Origin: Thermomicrobiales bacterium
GTDB lineage: Bacteria > Chloroflexota > Chloroflexia > Thermomicrobiales > UBA6265
Direction of reading: 5' to 3'
Assembly: GCA_025928015.1 (NCBI GenBank)
Contig: JAICKJ010000006.1
Span: 1 to 34,660, forward strand
DNA: 34,660 nucleotides
Of this stretch, positions 6,658 through 14,107 are shown piece after piece (the stretch's first letter is position 1; each line of letters starts with the position of its first letter). Below the pieces are notes generated by a model. The model saw nothing but the letters and a program-made list of their open reading frames with translations, searched no databases and was not told the DNA's origin. The position numbers were made by a program, and so were the translations under genes.

Positions 6658-7580
6658 CGGCTGCAATCGCCACATACGATCTGACCAAGACCTACGGTCA
6701 GGCGCGGGGCATTCGCGATATCAACCTCACCGTCGAACGAGGCGAGATCTTCGGCTTTCTCGGGCCCAATGGCGCCGGCAAGTCGACCACCCTGCGGACC
6801 GTGCTCGGCTTCATGAAGCCGAGCAGTGGCCGGGCCGAGGTGCTCGGGTTCGACTCCTGGACGGAGAAGACTCGCATGCACGCGCATATCGGCAACCTGC
6901 CGGGCGAGTTCTCGCTGGAGGACCGGATGACCGGCCGGGAGCTGATCCGCTTCTTCGCCCGGCTGCGCGGGGTCAGGGATCTCGCCTTCGCCGAGGAGCT
7001 GGCGACCCGGCTGGACGCCAACCTGGACCGGCCGATGCGCCGTCTCTCGCGTGGCAACAAACAGAAGATCGGCATCATCCAGGCGCTCTTCCACCAGCCG
7101 GAGGTCGTCATTCTCGACGAGCCGACCGGCGGGCTTGACCCGCTCGTGCAGGAGGAGTTTCTGAAGCTGCTGGCTGAGGCGCGGGAGCGCGGCCAGACCG
7201 TCTTCTTCTCTTCCCACGTGCTGGCGGAGATCGAGCGGCTGGCCGACCGGGTCGGCATCATCCGCGAGGGCGAGCTGATCGCCGTCGAGGACCCGACGCG
7301 GCTCACACAGCAGGCGTTCCGCCACGTGCGCATCGCCTTCGCCCGGCTATTGACGCTCGAGGAGCAGGGGAGCTTCGCGCAATTGCCGGGCGTCGAGCAG
7401 TTCCGCGCCGAGGACGGGCAGATCATGTTCGATGACCACGGCTCGTTCGACGAGCTGGTCAAGCTGGCCGCGCAGTTTCCAGTCGCGTCGCTCGATGTCG
7501 AGCGGCCGACGCTGGAGGAGATCTTCCTGACCTACTACGGCGCGCCGGCGAGTGGCGGTGCCGCGAAGGAGGTGGCGTGA
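6654..7580 (+). CDS. ABC exporter ATP-binding protein (DrrA/CcmA type)
   Basis: The 308-residue protein carries Walker A GPNGAGKST at 37-45, the ABC signature LSRGNKQKI at 131-139, Walker B VVILDE at 151-156, the D-loop GGLDP and the switch histidine in SSH at 188. About 75 C-terminal residues form the extra domain seen in ABC-2 exporter ATPases. One oddity: the Q-loop reads GNLPGE where a glutamine is usual (GYLPQ/E); in this subfamily the position varies, so loss of activity need not follow. ATG 6654 overlaps the regulator's stop and AAAAGGAA precedes it. It powers the permease encoded next. Confidence 0.92.
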   Translation: MTAAIATYDLTKTYGQARGIRDINLTVERGEIFGFLGPNGAGKSTTLRTVLGFMKPSSGRAEVLGFDSWTEKTRMHAHIGNLPGEFSLEDRMTGRELIRFFARLRGVRDLAFAEELATRLDANLDRPMRRLSRGNKQKIGIIQALFHQPEVVILDEPTGGLDPLVQEEFLKLLAEARERGQTVFFSSHVLAEIERLADRVGIIREGELIAVEDPTRLTQQAFRHVRIAFARLLTLEEQGSFAQLPGVEQFRAEDGQIMFDDHGSFDELVKLAAQFPVASLDVERPTLEEIFLTYYGAPASGGAAKEVA

Positions 7581-8419
7581 TGAGTGCCCGGGCACAGGCC
7601 GGCCGTCTGGCCGCGACCCAAACGCGAGCGGCGGAGCCGCGCGGTACGTTCCTGATCTCCACCCGGCAGGCGTTGCGCGGGTTGACGCGCTCCGGTCTCT
7701 TCTGGGGCGTCGGACTGGCCATCTACGCGGTGATGCTGGTCGCCATCTTCCCGTCGCTCAAGGGCGCGGTCGATGTCAGCACCTATCCACAGGGTCTGCG
7801 CGACGCGCTCGGCATCACGGACATGAGCCACATCCGGCCCTTCCTGCAGGTCGAGTTCATCTCCTACCTGCCGCTCGTGCTCGCCTTCTACCCGATGACC
7901 GTGCTGGCCGGGACGATCGCCGGCGCGGAGGAGCGGCGGTGGCTGGATGTGCTGCTCGGCAATCCGGTCTCGCGCCGGACGGTCGTCCTCGGCGCGATGG
8001 CGGCGCTGGCCGTCGTGCTCTTCGCCATTCTGGTGGGCGACGCGGTCGTCATGTGGATTTTCGCGCGGCTGCTCGACATCGATCTGAGCCTGAGCGCGTC
8101 GCTCCAGGGAATGCTGGCCAACTGGCCGATCGGCCTCGCCTTCGGCGCGGTGGCGCTCGCGGTATCGGCGACGGTGCGGAGCCGGGCGGCGGCGTTGGGC
8201 ATCGCGGCGGCGGTGATGTTCGGGTTCTACCTGCTCAATCTGCTCGCCACGCTCGTCTCCGGCGTTGCGTGGCTGAAGTGGCTCTCCGCCTTCCATTACT
8301 ACGGCAGCCCGATGACCGAAGGCCTCTTCTGGGGTGGCGCGGTCGTGTTGCTGATCGCCGCCGGTGTGCTGACGGCGGTCGCCGTCGCGGCCTTCGAGCG
8401 GCGGGACATCTACACGTAA
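7580..8419 (+). CDS. ABC-2 type exporter permease
   Basis: This 279-residue membrane protein has an N-terminal cytoplasmic stretch followed by about six spans (for example FWGVGLAIYAVMLVAIFP, LVLAFYPMTVLAGTIAGAEE, TVVLGAMAALAVVLFAILVG and AVVLLIAAGVLTAVAVAAF). The motif GTIAGAEERRWLDVLLGNPVSR with its acidic/basic cytoplasmic loop is typical of ABC-2 permeases. AAGGAGGT at 7566-7573 suits ATG 7580 with six bases between; GTG 7577 is an alternative three bases upstream. The gene overlaps the ATPase stop. The pair with the GbsR regulator forms a self-contained efflux unit, perhaps for a hydrophobic compound; the substrate is unknown. Confidence 0.9.
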   Translation: MSARAQAGRLAATQTRAAEPRGTFLISTRQALRGLTRSGLFWGVGLAIYAVMLVAIFPSLKGAVDVSTYPQGLRDALGITDMSHIRPFLQVEFISYLPLVLAFYPMTVLAGTIAGAEERRWLDVLLGNPVSRRTVVLGAMAALAVVLFAILVGDAVVMWIFARLLDIDLSLSASLQGMLANWPIGLAFGAVALAVSATVRSRAAALGIAAAVMFGFYLLNLLATLVSGVAWLKWLSAFHYYGSPMTEGLFWGGAVVLLIAAGVLTAVAVAAFERRDIYT

Positions 8420-8571
8420 ACGCCCTTTGTCCCCACGGAGCGCTCACGCAGGGGCCGAACTTGTATCGGCCCATCGTCGCCAACCCGTCCTGGTGTGGTT
8501 GGGGAGCGCGGTTGGGAGTGAGGGCGACCACATGGGGATCGCCCCTACCGGGTGGTTGAGGGAGGGGGCCG

Positions 8572-8943
8572 CTACGTCGCCTCGGTCAGGAAGAACTCGT
8601 TGCCGTCCGGATCGGAGAACCAGGTCGCCTTCGCGCCCCATGGCATCGTCTCCGGCGCTCCCTTGAAGGTTACCCCCTTCCCTGACAGGTCCTTGTAGGT
8701 GGCATCGAGGTCGTCGGCGATCATCGAGATGCCACTGGCGATGCCCTTGTTGTCTCCATACATGGTCGGGGCGCCGAGCACGAGCTCGGTGGTCGCGCCC
8801 TTCGGCGCCACCGTCAGGAAACGCTCGCCATTGCCCATGTCATTGTCGTTTCGCTTCTCCCACCCGAGCTTGTTCGTGTAGAAGTCGAGCGCGGCGTCCT
8901 GGTCCTTGACAATGACAGTGGTTGAGTGGATGTAGCTGATCAT
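8572..8943 (-). CDS. VOC (glyoxalase/bleomycin-resistance/dioxygenase) family protein
   Basis: The 123-residue protein has two beta-alpha-beta-beta-beta modules: YIHSTTVIVKDQDAALDFYTNKLGWEKR and, in the second half, GISMIADDLDATYKDLSGKGVTF. Possible metal ligands at the family positions are His6, Glu53 (TTELVLG) and Glu116 (GNEFFL), while the fourth position is not obvious. The ending WFSDPDGNEFFL is classic for the family. Substrate is unknown; relatives include lyases and antibiotic-binding proteins. GGAGG ten bases upstream of the ATG is complementary to the sequence next to the start, giving a small hairpin over the ribosome site. Confidence 0.9.
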   Translation of the reverse strand: MISYIHSTTVIVKDQDAALDFYTNKLGWEKRNDNDMGNGERFLTVAPKGATTELVLGAPTMYGDNKGIASGISMIADDLDATYKDLSGKGVTFKGAPETMPWGAKATWFSDPDGNEFFLTEAT

Positions 8944-8944
8944 A

Positions 8945-8957
8945 GGAGGGTTCCTCC
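8945..8957 (-). promoter_or_regulatory. Hairpin covering the ribosome-binding site of the VOC gene
   Basis: On the minus strand GGAGG (8957-8953) is followed by AAC and CCTCC (8949-8945), then T and the ATG. The 5-bp hairpin would bury the only Shine-Dalgarno sequence and could make translation dependent on temperature or on a bound factor. The same design is found at 22508-22520. Confidence 0.45.
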
Positions 8958-9055
8958 ACAGTTCGTGTTATCACGCGAGTCCTTGCCCGGCCGTTCACCG
9001 CGGCGGTTCCATGGTAGTCCCGGCGACCGGCGACGGCTTCTCCGATCTTGCGCGA

Positions 9056-9922
9056 TCAGTGGCCGGCGATCGCGTGGCGTGATGGGGCGGAGACGAACCG
9101 CTCGGGCCGGCGAAGCAGGTGGGGGCAGGCATCCAGCCGCAGGGCCGGCAGCGCGGTCAGCACGGGCGGGTCGGTCGCCTCGATCGGCCGGAGCGTGAGC
9201 CGGCGGAAGAGGTTGTCGCCCGGCACGTCGATCCTTATCGGGTCCGTATCCGCCGCGACCAACAGGCCGGTCGTGGGTTGGAGCTGGGCGGCGAGATCGA
9301 TCATCGGGCCCGGGAGTGACGCGACCAGCAGCCGGTAGGTGCCCGGTGGCACCGGCCCGATGGTGAAGGCACCCGGCTGCGGCAGGTAGGTGCCGGCGAC
9401 GGGTCGCGAGACGGCGAGCCCACCCGGGAAGAGCCCGATGTAGGTCGGGCCGCCCTGCCTGTCCGGGTCGTCGATGACGCCGTCGACTCGCGCGCCACGC
9501 GGGTTGCCCACCGGGCCGACCGCCTCATCGAGGGCGCGGAGATCGACGACCTCATCAAGGAGCGCCGGCAGTTGCCGCAGTTCCAGCGGGCTGAGGCCGA
9601 CCAGTTGCTTGAAACGGGTGGTGAAGGTGCCGAGGCTTTCGTACCCCACTTCGAAGCAGATGTCGGTGACGCTCTGGTCGGTGTCGAGCAGCAGCTCCTT
9701 GGCCCGCTCGTAGCGCAACGCCGTCAGGAAGGTGTTGGGCGGCACGCCGGTGACCATCCGGAAGACGCGGGCGAAGTGGAACGGGCTGAGGCAGGCCCGC
9801 TCGGCCAGCGAGTCGAGCGTGTGCGGTGCGGAGACATCCGCGCGCATGACCTCAATGACGCCGGTGATGGTCCCCTGGTGAACAGACGGTGCCGCGACGG
9901 GCGGCTCGGCGATCTGGAGCAT
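9056..9922 (-). CDS. AraC-family regulator with N-terminal DNA-binding domain and beta-sandwich-like C-terminus
   Basis: The 288-residue protein places both AraC helix-turn-helix units first (about residues 18-120): SLAERACLSPFHFARVFRMVTGVPPNTFLTALRYERAKELL and SVTDICFEVGYESLGTFTTRFKQLVGLSPLELRQ. The C-terminal half has ARVDGVIDDPD...IGLFPGG...PGAFTIGPVPPGTYRLLVAS, which resembles the carboxypeptidase regulatory-like beta-sandwich rather than an AraC sugar-binding cupin. It may bind a carbohydrate or a small ligand. No strong ribosome site is seen before ATG 9922; TTGACA at 10022-10017 (minus strand) and a LexA-like box lie about 100 bp upstream. No adjacent target gene is obvious. Confidence 0.88.
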   Translation of the reverse strand: MLQIAEPPVAAPSVHQGTITGVIEVMRADVSAPHTLDSLAERACLSPFHFARVFRMVTGVPPNTFLTALRYERAKELLLDTDQSVTDICFEVGYESLGTFTTRFKQLVGLSPLELRQLPALLDEVVDLRALDEAVGPVGNPRGARVDGVIDDPDRQGGPTYIGLFPGGLAVSRPVAGTYLPQPGAFTIGPVPPGTYRLLVASLPGPMIDLAAQLQPTTGLLVAADTDPIRIDVPGDNLFRRLTLRPIEATDPPVLTALPALRLDACPHLLRRPERFVSAPSRHAIAGH

Positions 9923-10026
9923 CGATTCCCCCGGTAAACGTTGGGACGCGGTGGCTGACGTGCGGGCGCCGCGCCGGACGGTCGGGCGAGTGCTGCGCCA
10001 AGCGTACCAGATTCCGTGTCAAAAGG

Positions 10027-10038
10027 GAACAGATGTTC
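10027..10038. promoter_or_regulatory. LexA-like (SOS) box upstream of the AraC-type gene
   Basis: GAAC-AGAT-GTTC matches the GAAC-N4-GTTC palindrome bound by LexA in many Gram-positive bacteria, and the four central bases fit the RNRY rule of that consensus; a G follows on the right as in the full consensus. On the minus strand the box is four bases upstream of TTGACA, in the direction of the AraC-type gene. A convincing -10 hexamer is lacking. Confidence 0.4.
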
Positions 10039-10069
10039 GATGTACGTTCACTGGGCCGGTGAACGGTGC

Positions 10070-11143
10070 TCAGGCCGGCGAGCGCTCGATCGCGATATCC
10101 GCCGGGACCGCGGGCGCATCCTTCGGCGCCCGCTCGGCGGCGATCGAGAGGCGGAGCGAGCCGAGCAGGACGAGCTGGAAGAGCAGCCCGCCGAAGGCGG
10201 CGAGCTGGCTGGCCGCGAAGGCGAAGAACTGGGCGAAGAAGATCGAGATCAGGACCGACCAGGTGAAGACCCGCAGCGCCGTCAGCCGGTGCCGCCGGAC
10301 CAGGAAGACGATGCCCACGAGGACCAGCGCGCCGGTGGCGAACGTTGTCAGCGTCGTGCCCCACTCCACGAAGTTCAGCCCGTCCCCGATCACGAGCTTC
10401 TTGTCGATCACCAGCAGGGACAGATCGACGACGATGGAGATCGCCTGCAGGACGAAGAGGACGAGCACGATGCGCTCGATCATCCTGCTGCCGACGAGTC
10501 GCCAGTACCAGCGCAGCAGACGATCGCGCAGGCTGAGGATGCGGCTGTGCTCCTTGGCCTCGATGACCGGCGCCTCGCGTAGCATCTGGCGCATCTGGCG
10601 GGTGAGCGGGTCGTCAATGCCACTGGCGTCGAGCATGGCCAGGGCGCGATCGCGTCCGGTCGCGTCGAGCCGGCCGATGGCGAGGAACTCCAGCGCGGAC
10701 GTCGCGGTTACCACCTGCTCCTCCGGCAGGAAGGTCTGGCGGCGCTCGATCGTCCGGGCGATGAGAAAGAGGAGGATGAAGATCGCGTAGATGATGGCGA
10801 TCGTCGGCTTGAAGAAGTAGTCGTTGTCCTTGGTGATGAACTTGCCGAGCTCGTCGATGAAGGTGCCGAAGCCGACGCCGCCGACGACCGCCGCGACCGG
10901 CTTCCAGACGTCGCTCTGGAAGAGGAGCAGCATGCCGAGGGCGACGGTGAGGCCGAGCCCGCCCCAGAGCATGTGGGCGATGTGCAGCGTGCCGCCGCCG
11001 ACCTGGGGATAGCCGGTGGCGTAGAGGTAGGCGCGGATGCCGACGATCGTAACCACGGCCGAGACCAGCCAGACCTCGGTCAGCATGCCGCCATGGATAT
11101 CCCGCAATCGGAATGGCGAAACCCCGCCAACTGTCCGCGTCAC
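10070..11143 (-). CDS. Conserved multi-span membrane protein of unknown function
   Basis: This 357-residue protein has seven or eight hydrophobic spans, near residues 21-40, 54-75, 80-97, 113-132, 222-247, 258-283, 293-313 and 317-333, split by a soluble loop of about 90 residues (133-221) rich in charged residues (RLDATGRDRALAMLDASGIDDP). The stretch GFGTFIDELGKFITKDNDYFFKP between spans three and four is polar and looks functionally constrained. I do not recognise a named family. The assigned start is GTG 11141-11143 with a weak GAGGGC upstream; ATG at 11086 (residue 20), just before the first span, is a plausible alternative. It stands alone on the minus strand. Confidence 0.75.
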   Translation of the reverse strand: MTRTVGGVSPFRLRDIHGGMLTEVWLVSAVVTIVGIRAYLYATGYPQVGGGTLHIAHMLWGGLGLTVALGMLLLFQSDVWKPVAAVVGGVGFGTFIDELGKFITKDNDYFFKPTIAIIYAIFILLFLIARTIERRQTFLPEEQVVTATSALEFLAIGRLDATGRDRALAMLDASGIDDPLTRQMRQMLREAPVIEAKEHSRILSLRDRLLRWYWRLVGSRMIERIVLVLFVLQAISIVVDLSLLVIDKKLVIGDGLNFVEWGTTLTTFATGALVLVGIVFLVRRHRLTALRVFTWSVLISIFFAQFFAFAASQLAAFGGLLFQLVLLGSLRLSIAAERAPKDAPAVPADIAIERSPA

Positions 11144-11214
11144 CGTCGCCCTCGCTCTGCGCCCGATCCGTCATTGTCCCACGGCATTATCAGCCAGAAC
11201 CGTCCCACGGTCGA

Positions 11215-11234
11215 GCGATTTGCAGCGATTTGCA
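11215..11234. repeat. Two tandem copies of a 10-bp sequence
   Basis: GCGATTTGCA is repeated exactly, head to tail, at 11215-11224 and 11225-11234, about 40 bp before a structured element. It could be a protein-binding site or a simple duplication. Confidence 0.5.
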
Positions 11235-11273
11235 AGGTAGACATCTGCGACCCGATTGGTATCCTTGTCGCCA

Positions 11274-11375
11274 CAGGTAGCAGCTTGAGGTAGAGAACCT
11301 CCAACTACGGCTGGATCAACCCTGAATCGGGGTAAAGCTATGCGGGAACATGGAGACCCGCCAAGCTGCTATCTG
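11274..11375 (+). ncRNA. Possible structured RNA: long closing stem with three internal hairpins
   Basis: A 14-bp stem pairs 11274-11287 (CAGGTAGCAGCTTG) with 11362-11375 (CAAGCTGCTATCTG). Its only non-Watson-Crick pair is G11277-U11372, allowed on the plus-strand RNA but a C-A mismatch on the minus strand, so a plus-strand transcript is favoured. Inside are hairpins AGGT/ACCT (11288-11300), ACCC/GGGT (11319-11333) and GCGGG/CCCGC (11342-11361); the first and last abut the closing stem as in a multi-way junction. The right arm overlaps the stop codon of the opposite-strand gene. It matches no riboswitch class I know, and no clear promoter is seen. Confidence 0.4.
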
Positions 11376-11998
11376 ATTTCTTTCTGCCACACGAGTCGTT
11401 CCTTCTTTTGGCGCCGTCTCGCCTCCTGGGCATCGACGAGGAGGGCGGTCTTGATGCTGTTCAACCTGGCTGGATCATCTGAAACCCAAACGGGGACGAC
11501 ACACCAGGAACCAATCTCGAGACGCAGATAGAAGATCGCCGTGTGGTCGTCACGCTTGCCCAGCCTAACCTGGTCCGGGTTGCGTACGGCGCGGATGATG
11601 TATCGCTCAAGCTCGAGTAGTTCCGGATGGCGAGTCAAATAATGACGCCGGCGACGCTGGACGACGATGATGTCGCTCGTGACGGAGAACGGCCATGTCG
11701 CGAGTGTGGTAATAGGCAAGCGTCCAACGGAGAGCACCTCGCGCTCACCGAGTCTTCGCAGGTGGTCGAGGAGCGCATCTTCTCCCTCCTGTCCCTCAAC
11801 CTCCATCACCTCCCCCTGGTATCTACGCGGTGAGACTCCGGGCAGTCCGTCCCATGGCTCTCCTTGAGCTGATCCCATCCGCAGCTCCGTTGGCAGTATC
11901 TGCCAGGCGAGTCGCCAGGTCGACGGATTCAGCGCCGCCAGCGGCGCGAACGACCCATTGACACCGCCACCACCGGGCTCTATGCTCGCCCTATTCAT
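11369..11998 (-). CDS. Hypothetical protein with PBECR-like (barnase/EndoU/ColicinE5-D/RelE-like) C-terminal domain
   Basis: The 209-residue frame ends in a region HYLTRHPELLELERYIIRAVRNPDQVRLGKRDD followed by AIFYLRLEIGSWCVVPVWV, which resembles the predicted RNase-like PBECR domains found in phage polyvalent proteins and some toxins; this similarity is judged by eye. The N-terminal half is not recognised. The start is uncertain: ATG 11998 has no ribosome site and overlaps the promoter of the divergent regulator, whereas ATG 11876-11878 (169 residues) has GGAG six bases upstream. Base composition is less GC-rich than its neighbours, which hints at transfer. No partner antitoxin gene is adjacent. 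Confidence 0.6.
   Translation of the reverse strand: MNRASIEPGGGGVNGSFAPLAALNPSTWRLAWQILPTELRMGSAQGEPWDGLPGVSPRRYQGEVMEVEGQEGEDALLDHLRRLGEREVLSVGRLPITTLATWPFSVTSDIIVVQRRRRHYLTRHPELLELERYIIRAVRNPDQVRLGKRDDHTAIFYLRLEIGSWCVVPVWVSDDPARLNSIKTALLVDAQEARRRQKKERLVWQKEIR
11958..11986 (+). promoter_or_regulatory. Strong sigma-70-type promoter of the ArsR-MFS operon
   Basis: TTGACA (11958-11963, perfect -35) and TATGCT (11981-11986) are 17 bp apart. The message would start near 11993, giving a leader of about 37 nt before ATG 12030. The promoter lies within the 5' end of the longest reading frame of the divergent gene. GTTGAATG-GTTGAAA, a short direct repeat, sits between start of transcription and start codon. 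Confidence 0.8.
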
Positions 11999-12029
11999 GC
12001 AAAGTTGAATGGTTGAAACGAGGTGAACG

Positions 12030-12707
12030 ATGCGGAACGAGACTAAACCGGCGACAAAGCCCCGGGAGCACCAGATGCGCGGCGACGTGCTGGTCATCCG
12101 CGACCTGGAGACGCTGAGACTGATCTCCGATCCGTTGCGACTGCGGCTGCTGGAGATCGCGCGCGAGGAGCCGGTCACCGCCAAGGAGATGGCGAGCCGG
12201 CTCGGTGTCTCCCAGACCCGCCTCTACTACCACATCAAGCTGCTCGAAGAGCGCGGGCTGCTCACCGTCGCCAGCACCCGGCTCGTCTCCGGCATCGTCG
12301 AGAAGCGCTATCGCACCACCGCCTACCGCCTCTCGGTCGACAAGACGCTCATCGGTCCGACCGCGCAAGGCAACGACGCACTCGACACCTACCTCTCGGT
12401 CGTGCTGGATGAGGTCCGCCGCGAGATCAACCGGGGCGTCGACGCCGGGCTGATCGACCTGGAGCGGACCGGCGAGGACGCGATCGCGCCACGCCGGCTG
12501 GTGCTTGGGCGCAACTGGGCGCGGCTCACGCCGGGGCAGGTGGAGGAGTTCTCGCGCCGGCAGCGCGACCTGTGGCAGTTCCTGCGCGAGGCCGAGGCGA
12601 GCGCTGACGACGCGAACCCGGCGACGCGGCTCTACGAAGTGCTCTTCGCCTTCTACCCCACGCTCAGCGCCGGTCCCGCCGGCGACGATCCGGAGCAGGT
12701 ATCATGA
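12030..12707 (+). CDS. ArsR-type winged-helix transcriptional regulator
   Basis: The 225-residue protein has an N-terminal HTH_20/ArsR domain: LRLISDPLRLRLLEIAREEPVTAKEMASRLGVSQTRLYYHIKLLEERGLLTVAS at about residues 29-82, with the wing SGIVEKRYRTTAYRL. The C-terminal 130 residues are helical and include LDTYLSVVLDEVRREINRG and an acidic tail; no metal-binding cysteine box is seen, so it is not a classical arsenic sensor. GAGGTG precedes ATG 12030. Its stop overlaps the MFS gene start (ATGA), so the regulator and the exporter form one unit. It most likely controls this operon in response to the exported compound. Confidence 0.9.
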   Translation: MRNETKPATKPREHQMRGDVLVIRDLETLRLISDPLRLRLLEIAREEPVTAKEMASRLGVSQTRLYYHIKLLEERGLLTVASTRLVSGIVEKRYRTTAYRLSVDKTLIGPTAQGNDALDTYLSVVLDEVRREINRGVDAGLIDLERTGEDAIAPRRLVLGRNWARLTPGQVEEFSRRQRDLWQFLREAEASADDANPATRLYEVLFAFYPTLSAGPAGDDPEQVS

Positions 12708-13999
12708 TCGCCTCTCCCAGCGCTCAAGCGGCGCCGTCTCATGCGCGGGCACGGGTCGATCGGCGCCCGCTTTACGCCCTTTTCGGCGCGACCGCCATCT
12801 CGCTCGCCGGCAGCATGCTCAGTCTGGTGGCGCTGCCCTGGTTCGTGTTGCAGACGACCGGCAGCGCGGCGCAGGCGGGATTGGTCGGTCTCGCGACGGT
12901 CTTGCCCGGCTTCCTCGCCGGCATCTTCGGGGGCACGCTCGTCGATCAGCTCGGATTCAAGCAGGTCAGCATCGTCTCCGACGTCGTCAGCGGCCTCGCG
13001 ATCGGCGCCATCCCGCTGCTCTACGACACGGTCGGTCTCGCCTTCTGGCAACTGCTGATGCTCGTCTTCCTCGGCGGCTTGCTGAAGGTGCCGGGCCTGA
13101 CCGCGCGGCGGGCGCTCTTGCCGGAGCTGGCCGAGAGTGCCGGCATGGTGCTGGAGCGGGCGAACGCGATCTTCGAGTCGATCGGCAACCTGGCGGTCCT
13201 GGTCGGCCCGCCGGTCGCCGGTCTGCTGATCAGCCTGATGAGCGCGCGGAACGTCCTCTGGCTCGATGCCGCCAGCTTCGCCGCCTCGGCGGCGATCATC
13301 GGCGCGCTCGTCCCGCGGATCGTGTCTGCCGCGCAGCCGCAGCGGGGCAGCTACCTCGCCGAGCTGCTGACCGGGCTGCGCTTCATCCGCCGTGAGCCGC
13401 TGCTCTTCCCGATGGCGATCTTCCTCGCGCTCAGCAACGGGCTCTCCGGCGGCTTCTTCGCCGTGCTGCTGCCGGTCTTCGCCAGGCAGACCTACGGCCG
13501 GGCGACCGATCTCGGCCTGATGGTCGCCGCCTGCGGCGCCGGCGCGTTCCTCGGCGCGCTCGCCTTCGGCAGCGTCGGCCACCGCCTCTCACGGACGGCC
13601 ATCTGGCTGGGCGCGTTCTCGCTCATGTCGCTGGAGTTCTGGGTGCTGGCGGTCGCGCCGCCGCTGCCGGTCATCCTGGCCGTGCTGGCGATCGCGGGGT
13701 TCGTCTCCGGGCCGGTGAATCCGTTGATGGTCACGATCCGCCATGAGCGCAGCCCGGTGCATCTCCGGGGCCGTGTCTTCAGCACCTACACCGCGATCGC
13801 GTCGGCCGTCCAGCCCCTGGGGATCGTGGCGACCGGCTACCTGATCGAGGGGATGGGGCTGCGCCCGACCACGCTGCTCATCGCCGCGCTGATCCAGCTC
13901 CTTGGCGTCGTGATGTGCTTCATCCCCGCCTTCCGGGCGATGAACCCGCCCGCGCCGGTGGACGTCGCGACGGCGAGCTTGACGGTGACCGGAGACTGA
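12704..13999 (+). CDS. Major facilitator superfamily exporter
   Basis: The 431-residue protein has about twelve membrane spans. The first half carries YALFGATAISLAGSMLSLVALPWFVLQTTGS and ATVLPGFLAGIFGGTLVDQLGFKQVSIVSD, the MFS motif A region in the loop between spans two and three, as in the MFS_3/EntS-like drug and siderophore exporters. The second half repeats the pattern around GALAFGSVGHRLSRTAIW, and motif HERSPVHLRGRVFSTYTAI precedes the last spans. The gene starts on the stop codon of the ArsR-type regulator. It is the effector of that unit; the substrate is not indicated by sequence. A 108-bp gap follows. Confidence 0.9.
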   Translation: MIASPSAQAAPSHARARVDRRPLYALFGATAISLAGSMLSLVALPWFVLQTTGSAAQAGLVGLATVLPGFLAGIFGGTLVDQLGFKQVSIVSDVVSGLAIGAIPLLYDTVGLAFWQLLMLVFLGGLLKVPGLTARRALLPELAESAGMVLERANAIFESIGNLAVLVGPPVAGLLISLMSARNVLWLDAASFAASAAIIGALVPRIVSAAQPQRGSYLAELLTGLRFIRREPLLFPMAIFLALSNGLSGGFFAVLLPVFARQTYGRATDLGLMVAACGAGAFLGALAFGSVGHRLSRTAIWLGAFSLMSLEFWVLAVAPPLPVILAVLAIAGFVSGPVNPLMVTIRHERSPVHLRGRVFSTYTAIASAVQPLGIVATGYLIEGMGLRPTTLLIAALIQLLGVVMCFIPAFRAMNPPAPVDVATASLTVTGD

Positions 14000-14107
14000 C
14001 CTCATCGCCGGTTGTGCGGAGCATGGAACCTTTCACCTTCGGCTCGCCTCTCTGTCCATGAACGTGGCGGATGAACTGGTGTCCGCCGGCATGGCTGGAG
14101 GTGTTCC

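Noticed and set aside
5773-6675. 300-codon minus-strand frame across the PaiB start and the GbsR gene
   Set aside because: It overlaps two promoters with good hexamers and two well-supported genes; its composition is that of an antisense shadow.
11308-11318. CGGCTGGATCA, identical to part of the 16S rRNA 3' end
   Set aside because: The match is 11 bases and the flanks do not continue as 16S rRNA; it is probably chance within the structured element.
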